NCBI GenBank assembly: GCA_033030425.1
Contig: JAUFSD010000010.1
Location: forward strand, 992,001-1,056,000
DNA length: 64,000 nt
Direction of reading: 5' to 3'
Source: Verpa conica
Lineage: Eukaryota; Ascomycota; Pezizomycetes; Pezizales; Morchellaceae
Numbering within the stretch: the stretch's first letter is position 1; every line of letters begins with the position of its first letter. The notes under the pieces are model-generated. The model was not told the DNA's origin. It did no database searches and was given only the letters and a program-made list of their open reading frames with translations. A program made the position numbers and the translations under genes. Positions 23,144 to 35,591 of the stretch are shown in pieces.

Positions 23144-26100
23144 TCACTTTTTAGCTCCTCCCCATCTTTCTGCCTCACGATCCCTCTCCGCTCTCCGCTC
23201 GAGGTCTTTCTCGTCCTCGTATTTGTATGATAGTTTTCTCCTAGACCTTGAGTCTCTTGCTGCCTTTCGGTCCGAGTCTTTCTCTGTGTGTCGTTCTTTC
23301 TCGACTCTCTTCTCCAGAATGACTTCTGGCTCATTTCCTCCATGTTTATCTCTCTGATCATGTTTATCGTCTCTGTCGTATTTGTCATCCCTATCATATT
23401 TATTATCTTTGTCGTGCCTATCGTGACGATCGTGTCTACTAGACTTATGGCGATGAGAGTGATGACGGCTCTCCTCTCTCTTGCTTCGTCGCTTGTGCCT
23501 CCTTTCTCGAGAATCCCTCCTACTTCTGCCGTCTACTCCGTCGACATCTCGTGCAGTAGCAGCTTTGTCATCAATTAAGTATTCGTCCTTTTTTAGAGAT
23601 CTAGAACGTGAGCGGGAACGGTGTCTTCTGCTACTCTTGTGCTTATGGTTTCGGCGATGATGCCGACTACTGTCCTTGTCTCTAATCTCTCTATCTCTAG
23701 CCTCTCTTTCTCGGCTTTCTATATTCCTCTCTGGGACAATACTAACTCTTCTATGCCGGCGAGTGCGTTTGTGATGTCCACCCACAGACTTGCTTCGAGA
23801 ACTTGAAGTAGACCGCATCCTTTCCCTACTAACAGAATCCTCGCGTGACCTCTTGCCTCGACCAGTGGAACCTGGCTGAGTAATACCTATATTGTCCTGC
23901 TCTACAGTAGCAATTTCTGTGAGCGCCTTAGCTTGAACAGGTGAGATCGGTTCTTCAGTGTCAAGTTTTGGGGTCCGTCCGTGGCGTTCACTATCAGATT
24001 CAACACTTTGGGATTGGCGCTTCTGATGTCGACCCCGGTCCCGGTTCCGGGACCTAGATCTTCTACGACGATCACGACTTGGGTCCCTACTCCTATCACG
24101 ACCTGTGGCGCTAGACCGACGCCTGCCATCCCTAGATTTGGACCGGGAATGAGCTCTTGTGCGCCCGGGCGACATACTGTGTTTTACCCCATATTATAAG
24201 AATGTCTTCCAGGTATTAGCGGAAAAAATCGTAGAGTGTACAAACCTTCTAGTCCACGATGATGTAGCGTAAGCACCTCTCCCACGGCCAAATGCTCCCC
24301 CTCTAACCGGCATTCCGCGGACTAGTGCTATTCCTTCCCGGAGCGCTTTGGGGCCGGTAGGTGCACCTTCAACACCTAGCCCAACAACAGGCATTTTATC
24401 GGGCTCCGTATCTCCAACCACCGATGGGATCAGTGTAACATTTTGAAATCCGCCTCTTACTGCCGGATATGCTCCCCTAAAACTTCCTCTAGAACCCCCG
24501 CGAGGTCCTACGGGGAAAAACTGCGGCTGGTAGCCTGGTCCTCTAAAGTCATCAGGGGGGAAATAATGTGCCATATCAGGGTTCACAGGAGCTGTTAGGT
24601 TTTGTGAGTCTGCAAGGTCCTCAGTGGCAAAATCCACTCCAGCCAAAATAGTGGATGCAGTATCAGTAGGCACATCGTTGGGATCAGTTATATTTTCAGG
24701 GTCGCCAGACACAACAGACGGAATCTTTTCTCCTTTTTTCTCATCACCAGACGAGCCGCCAACAGCAGCACGAGCTTCATCAATACCTTGTAACTGCTGT
24801 TGAAATTGAGTATCCTGAAAAACCTGCTGTTGCTGGCGTTCAAGAGAAAACTGACGTGGTCCATTACCAAAACCACCACGGCCGCCTCGTTGATAAGACT
24901 GTTGCCGCTGAAAATGATGATTCTGATACTGCTGTGTGGGCACCTGAAGATTCCCGTGAGATTGGTGATTATATCCACCAGCAGATGCAGCAGAATAATA
25001 TCCACCATTACGTGTACCTTCCATTCCAGGATTGAACCCCACATTATTCTGTCCATTCCAAGCAGTGTTCCATCCCATCCCATCATGCCCGTTATGAAAT
25101 CCCCCTGCTCCATTCATTACCATGCCCCCAAAATTTCCTCCACCAAACCCTCCTCCCTGTGCGACTGAACCCATCGGGTAACCTTCAGAGGGGGAAGTAA
25201 TTAGCATTCGCTATCGTGGCTTCATGGCTAGGTGCATAACATACCCATCATACTATTTCCGTATCCATTCATCCAGCCATCTTGCTGTATCATTTGATTA
25301 TAAACATTCCATCCATTGGGTCCTGAAAAATCGTGTCCAGGGAATATTTGCTGCATTTGCTGCTGCATGCTGTTATCCATCTGGCTGGGGTCTTGTTGAT
25401 TGAACCAAGCGTTCTGCTGGCCGACGAAGCCATTCGTTTGCTGGACATCAGATGCCGCTAACTCACTATGAGCTTTCACAGATACTTTCTCATTTGTTAC
25501 TTCCGTAAGTTCCTAAAAACATTTAGTTATACCGAGCGATTTATCGATAATTTCGGTATAGGCTAACCTGAGGAACTTGTGGAAGCACCGGTTGACCTTC
25601 AGCCCGAACAGTATCGTCTGCCTCTTGCGGAGGTGTCAATGGATTCTGCACAGGAGACACATGTGCCTGCACAACCTTTTCTGGCTCCGACTCTACGTTT
25701 TTAACTTCAATCTTAGGCTCTGTCGACTTCGCTTTCTCCTTCTGTTCTTTCTGAAGCATTAAGTTGTGTTTCTTCTCTGCAGTCCGTAGAAAAACCGCTA
25801 CTGTCGTTCGCAAGGCTATGTTTGGTTTGCAGTCATCGGGACTCAGTGGGCTATGGTCACAAACCGGGCAGACATTCGGAAGATTTGTATGACCTATTTA
25901 TGATAGATGAAAACCATCAGTGATAAAAACATATTTTAGCCAATCTCAAGAGCCAGATTACTTACAGCTTTCACATATTGATTGTTCACAGCAAGGTAAG
26001 CGTGAGGCGCCACGCGCGAGCTCGCTACAAATAGTGCATCGAAGTTTGACAGGTATCTCAGGTAGTGGGATCGAGCTGTTTATGTTAGGTGAAAACTTTA

Positions 26101-26181
26101 GCAAGAGATTCCAGTATTACACGTTTAAGTTACGAGTTCTCACCTTAGCCCGTTCGCTGACTGCTCTTGCACCATTGCCAT
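23144..26181 (-). CDS. RING-finger protein with Q/G-rich middle and SR-rich tail
   Basis: Six exons join in frame: 26181-26144, 26075-25966, 25893-25568, 25512-25245, 25182-24246 and 24176-23144, giving 903 residues. A RING/U-box-like zinc finger occupies residues ~22-65 (CTICSEL, LPCCEQSICESC, CPVCDH), followed by SPDDCKPNIALRTTVAVFLR, which resembles the region after the Mpe1/RBBP6 RING. The middle is Gln/Asn/Gly-rich with RGG-like pieces (GRGRGAY, RGGRGGFG). The last ~340 residues are Arg/Ser, Arg/Asp and His-rich (HDRHDRHDK), typical of RNA-processing proteins. No DWNN domain is visible. A role as an ubiquitin ligase in mRNA processing is inference. The N-terminus is uncertain: an alternative upstream frame ending VSERAK could join an acceptor 19 nt further in, at 26056. 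Confidence 0.8.
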
Positions 26182-27276
26182 CTCTGTGAGCCACACGTGC
26201 GCTTGAGGGTGATGGTAAGGAGGATGCAGTGAAGGGAGAGGCGCTCGGGGAGAGCAAATGGAGGTTCTATAATTTCTGTAGCACTCGTAGTAAAATTGAC
26301 GTTGCGCTGGCGGTGTCGTGGATATGTCGGGAATTTTGATAAAGTCGTGTTGAGGTGCGGAGCATGGAGGCTGGAGGAAAACGGATGAGCTTGTACCGAA
26401 TCGGAAGCAACTATGTTGGAACCACCAAATACACGAACAGCCTGTAAATAAAGTTCACAAGGCAGTCAAATTAATTACAGGACTAACGACCCTTTTACTG
26501 GGAATGAAATATTTACTCCTCTTTACTCTGGGTATTTACATACACGTGTGGAGGCAGTGGTATATACAGTACAGTACTTCACCTACTCGGCTAGGGCTCA
26601 GGGCTGGTGGCTAGGGCCACATCTTAGAAATGATAGAATCCACCAGGCCCATAGAAGCTTTGTTAACAATCCCTATTATTAGGTACATATGTGTAAAAGA
26701 TTCTGCACGCGCGCCTATCGAATTCTTTATAGATTTTTCTTGCCTGGAGGTCCAGTCCTTCTGCTAGCTACAATCAATCCTAAGGGGTGGAGTGGCATAC
26801 ATGTAGTTTTTAATTACTACTGCAACTTAGAATATTCACCTAGGAGAGTTTTTTTTTCCCTAAAAAAAGAGACCTACTCGTTCTCGTCAGACGTTTCCGG
26901 AGTACGGTAATGGGGAGCGCCATGTCTTGCCTACATGACCACACATTGTAATCAACCCCCAAGGTGTTGTGGCTTGATAACACTGTAGCGATTTGTTGAT
27001 TCCATACAGCTGAGGGCTAAAAAAACTGAGTTGCTAGATTTTGGCCAATCGCTCAGGCTCACAATATGACCCCGAAGGATAGACATGGCGTACCCTCTTA
27101 CCAGACTCCGGAAACGCCTGACGAGAACGAGTAGGTTAATAGTTTCCTCCCTCCAAATTTTCGTGTCTGGGCTTTTGAGGAGTCCGGGTGGGCGGCAAGC
27201 ATCACCAAAACGTCATTACCGTAAGGTCTTGTTGAGAGACGTAACAACCTAGAAGCACCCCCCTCCGACTACAACC
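26182..27276. other. Intergenic, possibly 5' exon of RING gene
   Basis: 26,182-26,420 may contain further 5' exon sequence of the RING gene, because an open frame continues upstream on the minus strand to about 26,267. The remainder shows no gene. Confidence 0.4.
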
Positions 27277-28550
27277 ATGCTACTAGGGCCGATATCTTGG
27301 ATAGATATTGTTATATTTGTTACTTTTACAGTCATATATCTTTTACGAGATATCGGGTTCCGTGATACATTCATTTGCGCAATCCAAGCACTTCCATTCC
27401 TCAGTGAGTTACATCGCCTCCCCCATAGGTACGATAACTAACATCTACCCAGTACTTCAACTTCCAGTTGACATTGTACGAGAGCGATATTTGACCGCTG
27501 AGAAATACCAGTTGCCATTCACACAAAGGGCTACATTATTCCAAGATTTAGTTGTACGATGTATGCGCTATGGTTTCTCCAATATCCCTAGCAGAATAAC
27601 CCAGGTTTTCTTCACGAGAGGTGTTGCGTTGCCGTTCTTGAGGTTCAGGATGTTACGTCATGGGCATTTTAAGCAACTTACACGTCCAATCTGGAGTGAA
27701 ATACATGGCGTGAGTCAAACGGAGTCTTAGACACGGCCCAATCGTTAATACTAATATCTTATAATAGAATGAGGGTGGACCGAAAGGACTATGGATTGTT
27801 GAAGACCAGGAGAAGAAGCCGGATATTTTTATCTATTATACCCATGGCGGCGGCTTTGCGATGGGCTCGTCGTACTTTTACCTTGAATTCCTAATCACTT
27901 GGGTATCAATTCTTAGGGAAGCTGGGTTCTCGAACCCTGCAATATTTGCTCTAGAATATACGTTGGTCCCAGAAAAAACATACCCGTGTCAACTTGAGGA
28001 AACGCTTTCTGGTTACAATTATGTTCTTTCAATTGCCGGTAATCCTGATCAGGTAGTTGTAAGTGGGGACAGCGCTGGAGGAACGCTTACTCTTAGCCTT
28101 CTGCTCAGTCTCGCAAGCAGAGGTCTCGAGAAGAAGCCAGCATTGGCTACCCTTATTTCGCCGTGGGTCAATCTAGTTTCTGAACTAAATCGCAACACTT
28201 CTACGGACTACCTTAATGTCGAACGATTACATGATCTTGCAAGGCAGTATGCTGGTCTCAAAAGAGTGTATGATCCTTTAGTATCTCCTGGATGTTGTAT
28301 AGATGCGCTATGGTGGCAGAGGGCGATACCGACGAAAGGGATGCATTTTTATTATGGGTCGGAGGAAGTCTTCTATAAAAGTATTCGGGCTATGGCGGAA
28401 AGACTAGAGCAGATTGGACCAGTGACCTGTTATGAGGATGAAAGTCTCCATGCGTGGCCTTTTGCAGCCCTATACCTCGGGGGTCACGAAGAGGAGAGGG
28501 CGAGGGGATTACGGAAGGTTTCGAAAGATATTGCACATGCTTTACTATGA
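27277..28550 (+). CDS. Alpha/beta hydrolase, hormone-sensitive-lipase-like
   Basis: Three exons join in frame: 27277-27403, 27453-27709 and 27768-28550, giving 388 residues. Residues ~8-25 are a hydrophobic N-terminal anchor (WIDIVIFVTFTVIYLL). The HSL-family oxyanion motif HGGGF is at ~154-158 and the nucleophile elbow GDSAGG at ~229-234. The segment AIFALEYTLVPEKTYPCQLE is typical of this family. The C-terminal catalytic His is probably in ESLHAWPFAALYLG, and the acid probably in the YYGSEEVF region, where a Glu replaces the commoner Asp. The enzyme should hydrolyse an ester of unknown nature, perhaps membrane-anchored. It has no pathway neighbours. The start fits a membrane anchor directly after the ATG. 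Confidence 0.88.
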
Positions 28551-29601
28551 CTATGATAGATAATAGATAATAGTCGGTACTATAGTGCTACTACTCAGTC
28601 TCGTAGATATTACGCGGCTGAGGCAATATAGTAAATTAATTACAATCTCACTTCTCCAAGCCCAGCTCTAGAGTACTTAAAGCTGCTACCACGGACCTTC
28701 GCTGTTCTGTCCTGAGATTTACGAGTGAAGAGATCTTGTTCCTTCCTCAATGTGCTCACCCATTTAGATATCTTTCATCGAATCCGATCAGCGGGGCTCC
28801 TTCCCCTTTCCCCAGGCGTCCCCAAAGCATAGCCATTGTCAATGCCAAGGGTTAACGGAGCCTCATATCACAACCATGGATCAAGTGTTACAACGTTTAG
28901 AGTTCAAGGGTTCAAGGGAATACCTAGGATCGGTTCTCGGCTCAAGGAAAGATCAAATAATTAAAGAGGAACCAAAGAGAAAGGGTTATTTGGCAAACAG
29001 CCATACCTTCAGCCCCTGGCCCTTTCTTCCTTTTGATTTCACACAGAACCTCTCTCCTCCCAGGCCAAACATTCCTTATGATCCCCTCAAGAGAGCAAAT
29101 CTTAAGCAATCTCGACTCTTGATGAGTTGATGGAAAATTGTAGACCCCGGAGAAGCCTTATTCCCCTGCTGTACTTTAATTATCTGGCTTCTCCTGTGGA
29201 TATGACAGCTTCGGACATGCAGCCAGCCAGTGCTAAGTAGAGTAGTTGGCGTTCGGATGTGGTTGCATCTCTCCCGCAGCATCAACTTCGACCTCAACCT
29301 TGAGGTAGAACTCTCCAACACTCGTTTCTAAGAGACTCGGGGGTTGACACACATACCGCCAACCCCTCGCTATCCCGCAACTCCGATTGACGCCCCCCCC
29401 CCCCAGCCATCAGTCGGCCCTACAAATAAGAAACTCTTCTTCGCCGCCTGAGGCTCCTCTCTCTGTCCGCACCTCCGGTTCCTGCATCTTCTGTGCCCTC
29501 CACACACACCCTCTTTTTGCTTCTAGGTCTTTCCCGACATTGACCCGCCGCCCACAGAACGAAATTCTAGCGGAACTATTCCAGAGACTTGTTTTCCAAA
29601 G
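28551..29601. other. Intergenic, no gene
   Basis: Contains the PIK1 upstream region and a short polyC run at about 29,393-29,404. Small frames (28,876-29,130) have no recognisable similarity. Confidence 0.5.
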
Positions 29602-32600
29602 ATGTCGCAATTGCTATACCGTTTGATCACCTCTGACCACTTCAGCGATGACCCCTTTCTCGCCGTGGCATATCTGGCGTACGGATACACCCCCCTCACT
29701 AAACAGTTCACTTTCGCATCACTCAGCTGACTCGGTTTCTGGACTAGCCGATATTCTGGCCAGATAGGAATACACCATTTCCTCTGTACAAAGTTACGGG
29801 AATTTAGCTATGAGGAGATCGAGTTCTTCCTTCCACAGTTGTGCCATCTGCTTGTCAGCATAGAAAATACGGAATCTGTGGCGCTGGAGGAGTTTATTTT
29901 TGAGCTGTGCGAAAAATCGGCGCATGGTGCCCTTCTGGTATTGGCTTTCTATAGAGAAAACGAATGCATGCCATAGTTCTAATCGTTACCCTAGACCTTC
30001 TGGTTGTTTCAGACACATCTGCATGATCTCGCTGGAAACCCTCAGTCAAATACATTCAAAGTATGTTTTCAGGAATAAACACCTGTAGGACACCATATTC
30101 TGACGTCAAATGGTATATAGACATGCAGGCGAATTTACAACAAGGTGCAGCATATAGTGTTTGGTGGGGAGGAAAATAAGAAGAGAGAAAGATTAAAGGA
30201 AAACGTTCTTCCGGTCACTTTGCTGGCAAGCTTGGTGATAGGGAGTGTTGCAGCGCCATTCCTACCGAAGTTCGCAGGACCTTTGGCCGTTGCACAGGCA
30301 CGAAAACCGCATGTTTACCAATCTATAACCGATCTCCCCGGAAAACTTACTCGGAGTAAAACTATCGCATCGGGACAGTCTACTCGACCGAAGAAAGAGC
30401 GACCGCAAGTTAAAACCTCCGACTCAACCTCGGCTTCTTCTAATCCATCATCTCGCGCTAAATCTCCAAAGTCCCCACATAGTACACCATCTTCTCCAGT
30501 AAGACCTGAGAGAAGGTCATTTTCATTATCAAGACGTCCGTCTTCCAAAACAGATTCCCTCACTGTACCCCATATGTCACCTACTGCTTCTTCCTCTTTA
30601 CCAGATCTCCGGATGCAACGAAGTGTCACACTTGGTCCATCAACTGGATCCAATAATGTCCGTCGTACGCGGAAAGAAATACCTCTAGCAACATCAGAGT
30701 TATCTGTTTCTAAGAAAATTCATATGCTCAGAGCGAATTATTTCCGTAATCAAACACAATTTTTGTCAGCATTAGAGGAAATATCAAACAAGATGGTCCT
30801 AGTACCGAAGCCAATCCGACTTAGCGCCCTACGAACAGAGCTGGCTTTACTCAATGGCTATTTACCTGCAGAAGTTGATATTCCGGTCATTTGCCCCGCA
30901 ACTGTTGGCCAAGATAGCTCACAAACAGGCCACCACCGGGTTGTTCGTATAAATCCAGCAGAAGCCACTGTATTGAATAGTGCGGAAAGAGTACCTTACC
31001 TGCTTATGGTAGAGGTATTGAGAGACGATTTTGATTTCGACCCAGAAAAGTCAGATAACGAACGATTACTTTCAACTCTACTTTCCGAGGAGGGCAGAGA
31101 GGGTGGGCGGCGGAGAATGTTTGATTTATCAGAGGTTCCACGAGCTGCATACCGTGGTGACAATGGTGAGAATGGAGTAGACAGTGTCTTCGAGCCCTCT
31201 ACAGGAGACATCGGAACTACACCAATAGTTGATGAAAAAGCGGACGAAGGGGCACCTCAAGCCAGTGATGTAGAAACAACTATGATAAAGGCTACAACAC
31301 CGACTCCACGGCTTTCTAGCGGAGCATCTTCGAGAACTTCTGAGCTTTCCGTTACCCGATCCGGAAGTCCTGGGCCTAAAAAGCCATATGCTTCGCCAAG
31401 GCCCAACAGTGAAGCCCCAGATCTGTCGGCGCTTGCGACGCATATGAGGATGGCCGCTGCCATGTTGGCCCAGCTAGATGCTAGCAGTTCGAAAAGGCCA
31501 AAAAATGAAGTCGCAGTTATAAAATCGAAAATCATTGCCAGTATGCAGAGTCTAGAGGAGCAGAACTTTTTCCTTGAGACTGCACCTTTACAAACATTTG
31601 ACACTATCATGGCAAATGCTACTACTACTCCGTTATCAGTAGCAGGAACAGAAGGCGAGGCAACGGTTTCACCTAACTTAAACGCTGAAGCCGGAGCAGC
31701 CCGCATGGAAAACGACCAAAAGACCTCTGGTGTAGAGCGGAAAGCAGACCGAGATGACCCCAGTGCGGCGACGTTTGGAGAAGAGTGGACAGTTAAAAAA
31801 GAACGAATAAGAAAATCTTCGCCTTACGGCTGGTGTAAGAACTGGGACCTACTAAGCGTGATTGTCAAAACTGGTGCAGATCTGAGGCAAGAAGCATTCG
31901 CATGTCAGCTCATTCACGTCTGTGGCAAGATATGGAAGAAGGCTGGTGTGCCGGTGTGGATAAAGAGGATGCAGATTCTTGTCACTGGAGAGGTAGGTGG
32001 AAAATTTCTCGGTAGCTATATTGCATGTTTTACTTGTTGACACAAAGTTAGTCAGCGGGGTTGATTGAGACTATCACAAATGGCACTTCTTTGCACTCTT
32101 TGAAACGAAGTCTTACTATTGCATCAATCGCTTCAGGCAAGAATCCTAGAGGTCGAATTGCCTCACTGAAAGAGCACTTTGTCAAGGTATGCCTATAATA
32201 CTCACATGGGCTGGTTAATGCTGATGGTAAAATAGACGTTTGGAGAACCTGATTCAGAGACATACAAAGCTGCCGTGGATGCATTCACAAGATCATTGGC
32301 CGCGTATAGCGTCATCTGCTATATTCTTCAACTAAAAGACCGGCATAATGGCAATGTATTAATCGACAATCAAGGACGTAAGTTAATAAATAATTCCTCG
32401 ATGCATTTTTTCTTATACTAAATGTCCTAAAGATATCATCCACATCGATTTTGGTTTTATGCTCTCAAATTCGCCCGGCTCTGTAGGGTTTGAGTCTGCG
32501 CCTTTTAAACTTACACAAGAATATGTAGACGTTCTTGGAGGTGCGCAGTCACCGGAATTTGAGAAGTTCCGGACACTATGCAAGCAGGCCTTTCAAGGTA

Positions 32601-32962
32601 AGCTTTAGTCAGCCCTTATCCTTAGATATTACAAAATAGCTGACAAAGCTTAGCATTACGAAAATCTGCGGATAACTTGGTAGATCTGGTAGAATTGATG
32701 GGCAAGGAGTCCCGGATGCCATGTTTCTCATCTGGAGTGGTATATGCAACTGCGCAATTACGGCAACGATTCCAACTACACCTTAGTGAAGCAGAGGCGG
32801 GGATATTTGTCGACGACGTTTTAATTCGAGGGTCACTTGGGAGCTATTCCACAAGGATGGTAAGGTCTATCTCCGTTTTTTAGCTGGCTACCTCCAAATA
32901 CTAATATAGTATTCTACAAATAGTACGATCAATTTCAATACTTATCGCAAGGGATTTACTAG
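29602..32962 (+). CDS. PIK1: Phosphatidylinositol 4-kinase Pik1
   Basis: Nine exons join in frame: 29602-29678, 29748-29937, 29995-30060, 30121-31992, 32052-32186, 32236-32377, 32433-32597, 32654-32859 and 32924-32962, giving 963 residues. Residues 1-~140 form the lipid-kinase-unique helical domain ([37 protein letters not shown]). Residues ~150-300 and 400-660 are Ser/Pro-rich and disordered. The kinase core starts near 660 ([20 protein letters not shown]), with the catalytic loop [10 protein letters not shown] (~815) and [12 protein letters not shown] (~833). It ends [12 protein letters not shown]. Pik1 makes PI4P at the Golgi and in the nucleus and is essential for secretion. The length is near yeast Pik1 (1,066). 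The next two genes are also phospholipid enzymes. Confidence 0.95.
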
Positions 32963-33879
32963 AGTAGCGAACTTCTTTTTTACGTCTTTTATTCATTTAT
33001 GTCTACGGAATTTTGGGCGTATCTGTGAGCAAGACATTACTATCTTTTTCTCGGTACTATACAACGTTTTTAATAGTTGTATTATGGCCAGACATCTATA
33101 TTGATTCTTGTACCTTTGTGTGATTTTTTCACCCATCGGTTTTTTATAGCACTCTCCCCATTAGTTCTTAAACCGTCTGTATAAAATCTCCTTCATGGGG
33201 TTTGGAGGGCTGAAATCTTTTTTGGTTACGAGATTACACTAATGTCTAGATATTGGCGTTGGCGGTTGGTTTAATAATTCCTCTGATACATCCTTTTATC
33301 CTTGTCTTCAAATCATTTTATCCCTTTACTTGCTGGGGAGATCTTGAGTAGGAGTTGTCTGTTTTAAACAAACCCGAGATCTTCCTCCGAGACTTCTAAT
33401 GAGCTCAGTCGAGCGAATGAACAAGGAATAAAAAGTTGGTAGTATGTATGGAAAACGATATATGATTTTTCTACTCCATCTAATAGGGATATCAAGCAGC
33501 CAATGATTACGTTAAATAGTTAGATAGGGGTAGGGGAATTCATTAGGGATACTTTATGTGTAAATACTAAAATCTCAGTCTATTTCGCAATATAAGTGGT
33601 GGTGGTGATATATTAGTGTGTTTTAGTCGCAGTCGAGGTTACAGCCCATCAACCATTTAATGAACGCCTAAGTATTACCAGTAGTAAAACAGGGCCCCAA
33701 GTACTTGGGACACCATATAGTAAACTTTATTAGATAAGAGACTTTTCTTCTATTAGCACATATTATCTATCCACAGAATACTTTTTAGAAGTAATCAAGA
33801 ATCTTGGGGCTCTGATATTCTATATAATAACTACATATATAACTAGAATTTTAGCGAGTTCTGCTATACGTAAAGTCAT
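32963..33879. other. Convergent AT-rich gap between PIK1 and TAZ1
   Basis: It holds the two 3' regions. No gene or repeat could be supported. Confidence 0.5.
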
Positions 33880-35253
33880 TTATGTATCCTTCTCCCAAGT
33901 TCCATCAGCCAGCTTCCCCTCCTTCCCCATCCCCTCCAGCCTATAAGTCTCCACCTTTCCAGCAGCCTCATCCTCTTCTGGAAACCCGACTTTTCTCCTC
34001 AGCTTTATAACTTCCTCCCTAACCCTCCTTGCTGCCTCGATCCTTAATTCTACTACTTCTTTTCCAGTCTTCAAGTACTCTTCATCACCATCGGGATATC
34101 GGGATTTAAGACTATGCCATTCAAGCCTTAGATCTAGGAATTTATTCTCCGACACTACATCCCCTACATGTAAAGTTATACATTTTCCTACACGGGGGAG
34201 GAACCGTGGGAAGCTGCGAGACTCGTGCATTATGTCGGAGAAACCGGTCATGAACATGGGAACTAATGTAGGTTGAATAGAGGGTTCAAGGAGAAGGCGG
34301 GATATGCCCCATTTAAAGTACCTCATTTCATAGTTTGGACGTTGATGAACCTACGAGGGGATTTCTCTTGTATTAGTGTAAAGAGTGGGGAGATCGCTGG
34401 AGCACAGGGAACAAACACGGCCTTCGGGAAATATATGCACCCAGTTATAAGGGGGGGCATCGAGGAGGGAGATTGCTTTAGATATACTAGGCTGGAATAG
34501 ACCCCCACGGAGATCTTTATGGAGCCGGAAGGTGGGAAGAACCTGGCCAGCTGTGAAGAAACCATCTAGTGTCCTGCGATGTCGAGTCATGATCAGTCAC
34601 TCGATGTCATAATATTAAAATAAGAGCATAAAATTAATATTGAAGGTGAGATAAAGGTTTGGATCCAAGAGATGGAAAGCGTTGGTTTTGGAAACCCTGC
34701 AGTCGCTTCTGCTCTTTGGGGATTGATCCGTAGAAAACCATGACCAAGTAGAGGCTCAGGAAGTTAGACTTACTTGTTTCTGAAGCATATATCGTGACTC
34801 CCTAAAGCATACCTCATATCCCGTGGCGAGAATATATAAGAAAAAGGCAAAAGCCCCCATATTAATGGATCATCAATCCTGTGAAGTATACGCAGCCGAA
34901 TGGCCTCATATCAACGTAACGTGAGTTCTCTTGCCAAGTTATGCAAATACAGATATATGATATATATAAAAATAGATACCTACACACTTAAATGATTTGA
35001 AACTAGTAATTAATAGGGTCAGCTCTAAAGGAACCTACTCAAAGAGGGACTAGAGTTAAATTTAGACCAACGGACCTGTCAGCAACCCCGCATTCCGCTC
35101 TTTTCGTCTCAATTTGAGTAGGGTTAGAAATTTATCCATTCCATCAATTTCAACGCGCTGTGTTCCATAAAGGAATAGGCGACATAGTATTGCTGTCGTC
35201 GCTATTGTTACAGTGGATGCAGCATGCCATAACGGATCCGGCGGCGCTTTCAT
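33880..35253 (-). CDS. TAZ1: Tafazzin, mitochondrial lysocardiolipin acyltransferase
   Basis: Five exons join in frame: 35253-35076, 35002-34984, 34878-34774, 34573-34417 and 34350-33880, giving 309 residues. Exon 1 encodes the N-terminal membrane segment (WHAASTVTIATTAILCRLFL). The 19-nt exon 2 with the first bases of exon 3 supplies the catalytic motif NHLSVID (NHx4D). Then DDPLIWGLLP, LGSHDICF, GFFTAGQVLPTFR, GGLFQPS, the motif HIFPEGRVHQ, and YFKWGISRLLLEP follow, all in tafazzin order. The C-terminal ~90 residues are charged and helical. Tafazzin remodels cardiolipin by CoA-independent transacylation on mitochondrial membranes facing the intermembrane space. It is divergent from the LOA1-type gene across 338 bp. 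Confidence 0.93.
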
Positions 35254-35591
35254 TGTTATAATTATATGCTTAGATTCCCTAGCTCGAGGAGATCAGGGCA
35301 ATACAAAAGAAAAAAATCAAAGAAAGGCAGATGATGTCGTCTAAAGAAATAGGATGGGCAAGAGCCTGAGAGCCTGAACAGAAGCATCAAAAAGGCCGGG
35401 TAATGTGACAGTGTAATTATATTGCACATGCCACATATTGATAACTATGGTGGTGCTTGGCATTGTTGCACTTAAAATTTCCTGAGCCACACGTCACCCG
35501 CAGCCTTCTCCAGGCCTGTTCCTGTGACGCCTGTCCCTCATAACATCTTTACCCCCTTAATTAGTCTCTCTCTATTTCTATCTCTCTAAAC
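35254..35591. promoter_or_regulatory. Shared upstream region of TAZ1 and LOA1-type gene
   Basis: A 338-bp gap separates two divergent start codons, so it must hold both promoters. A pyrimidine-rich tract (CTCTCTCTATTTCTATCTCT, ~35,563-35,584) directly precedes the LOA1-type start. No classical TATA box was identified. Confidence 0.6.
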
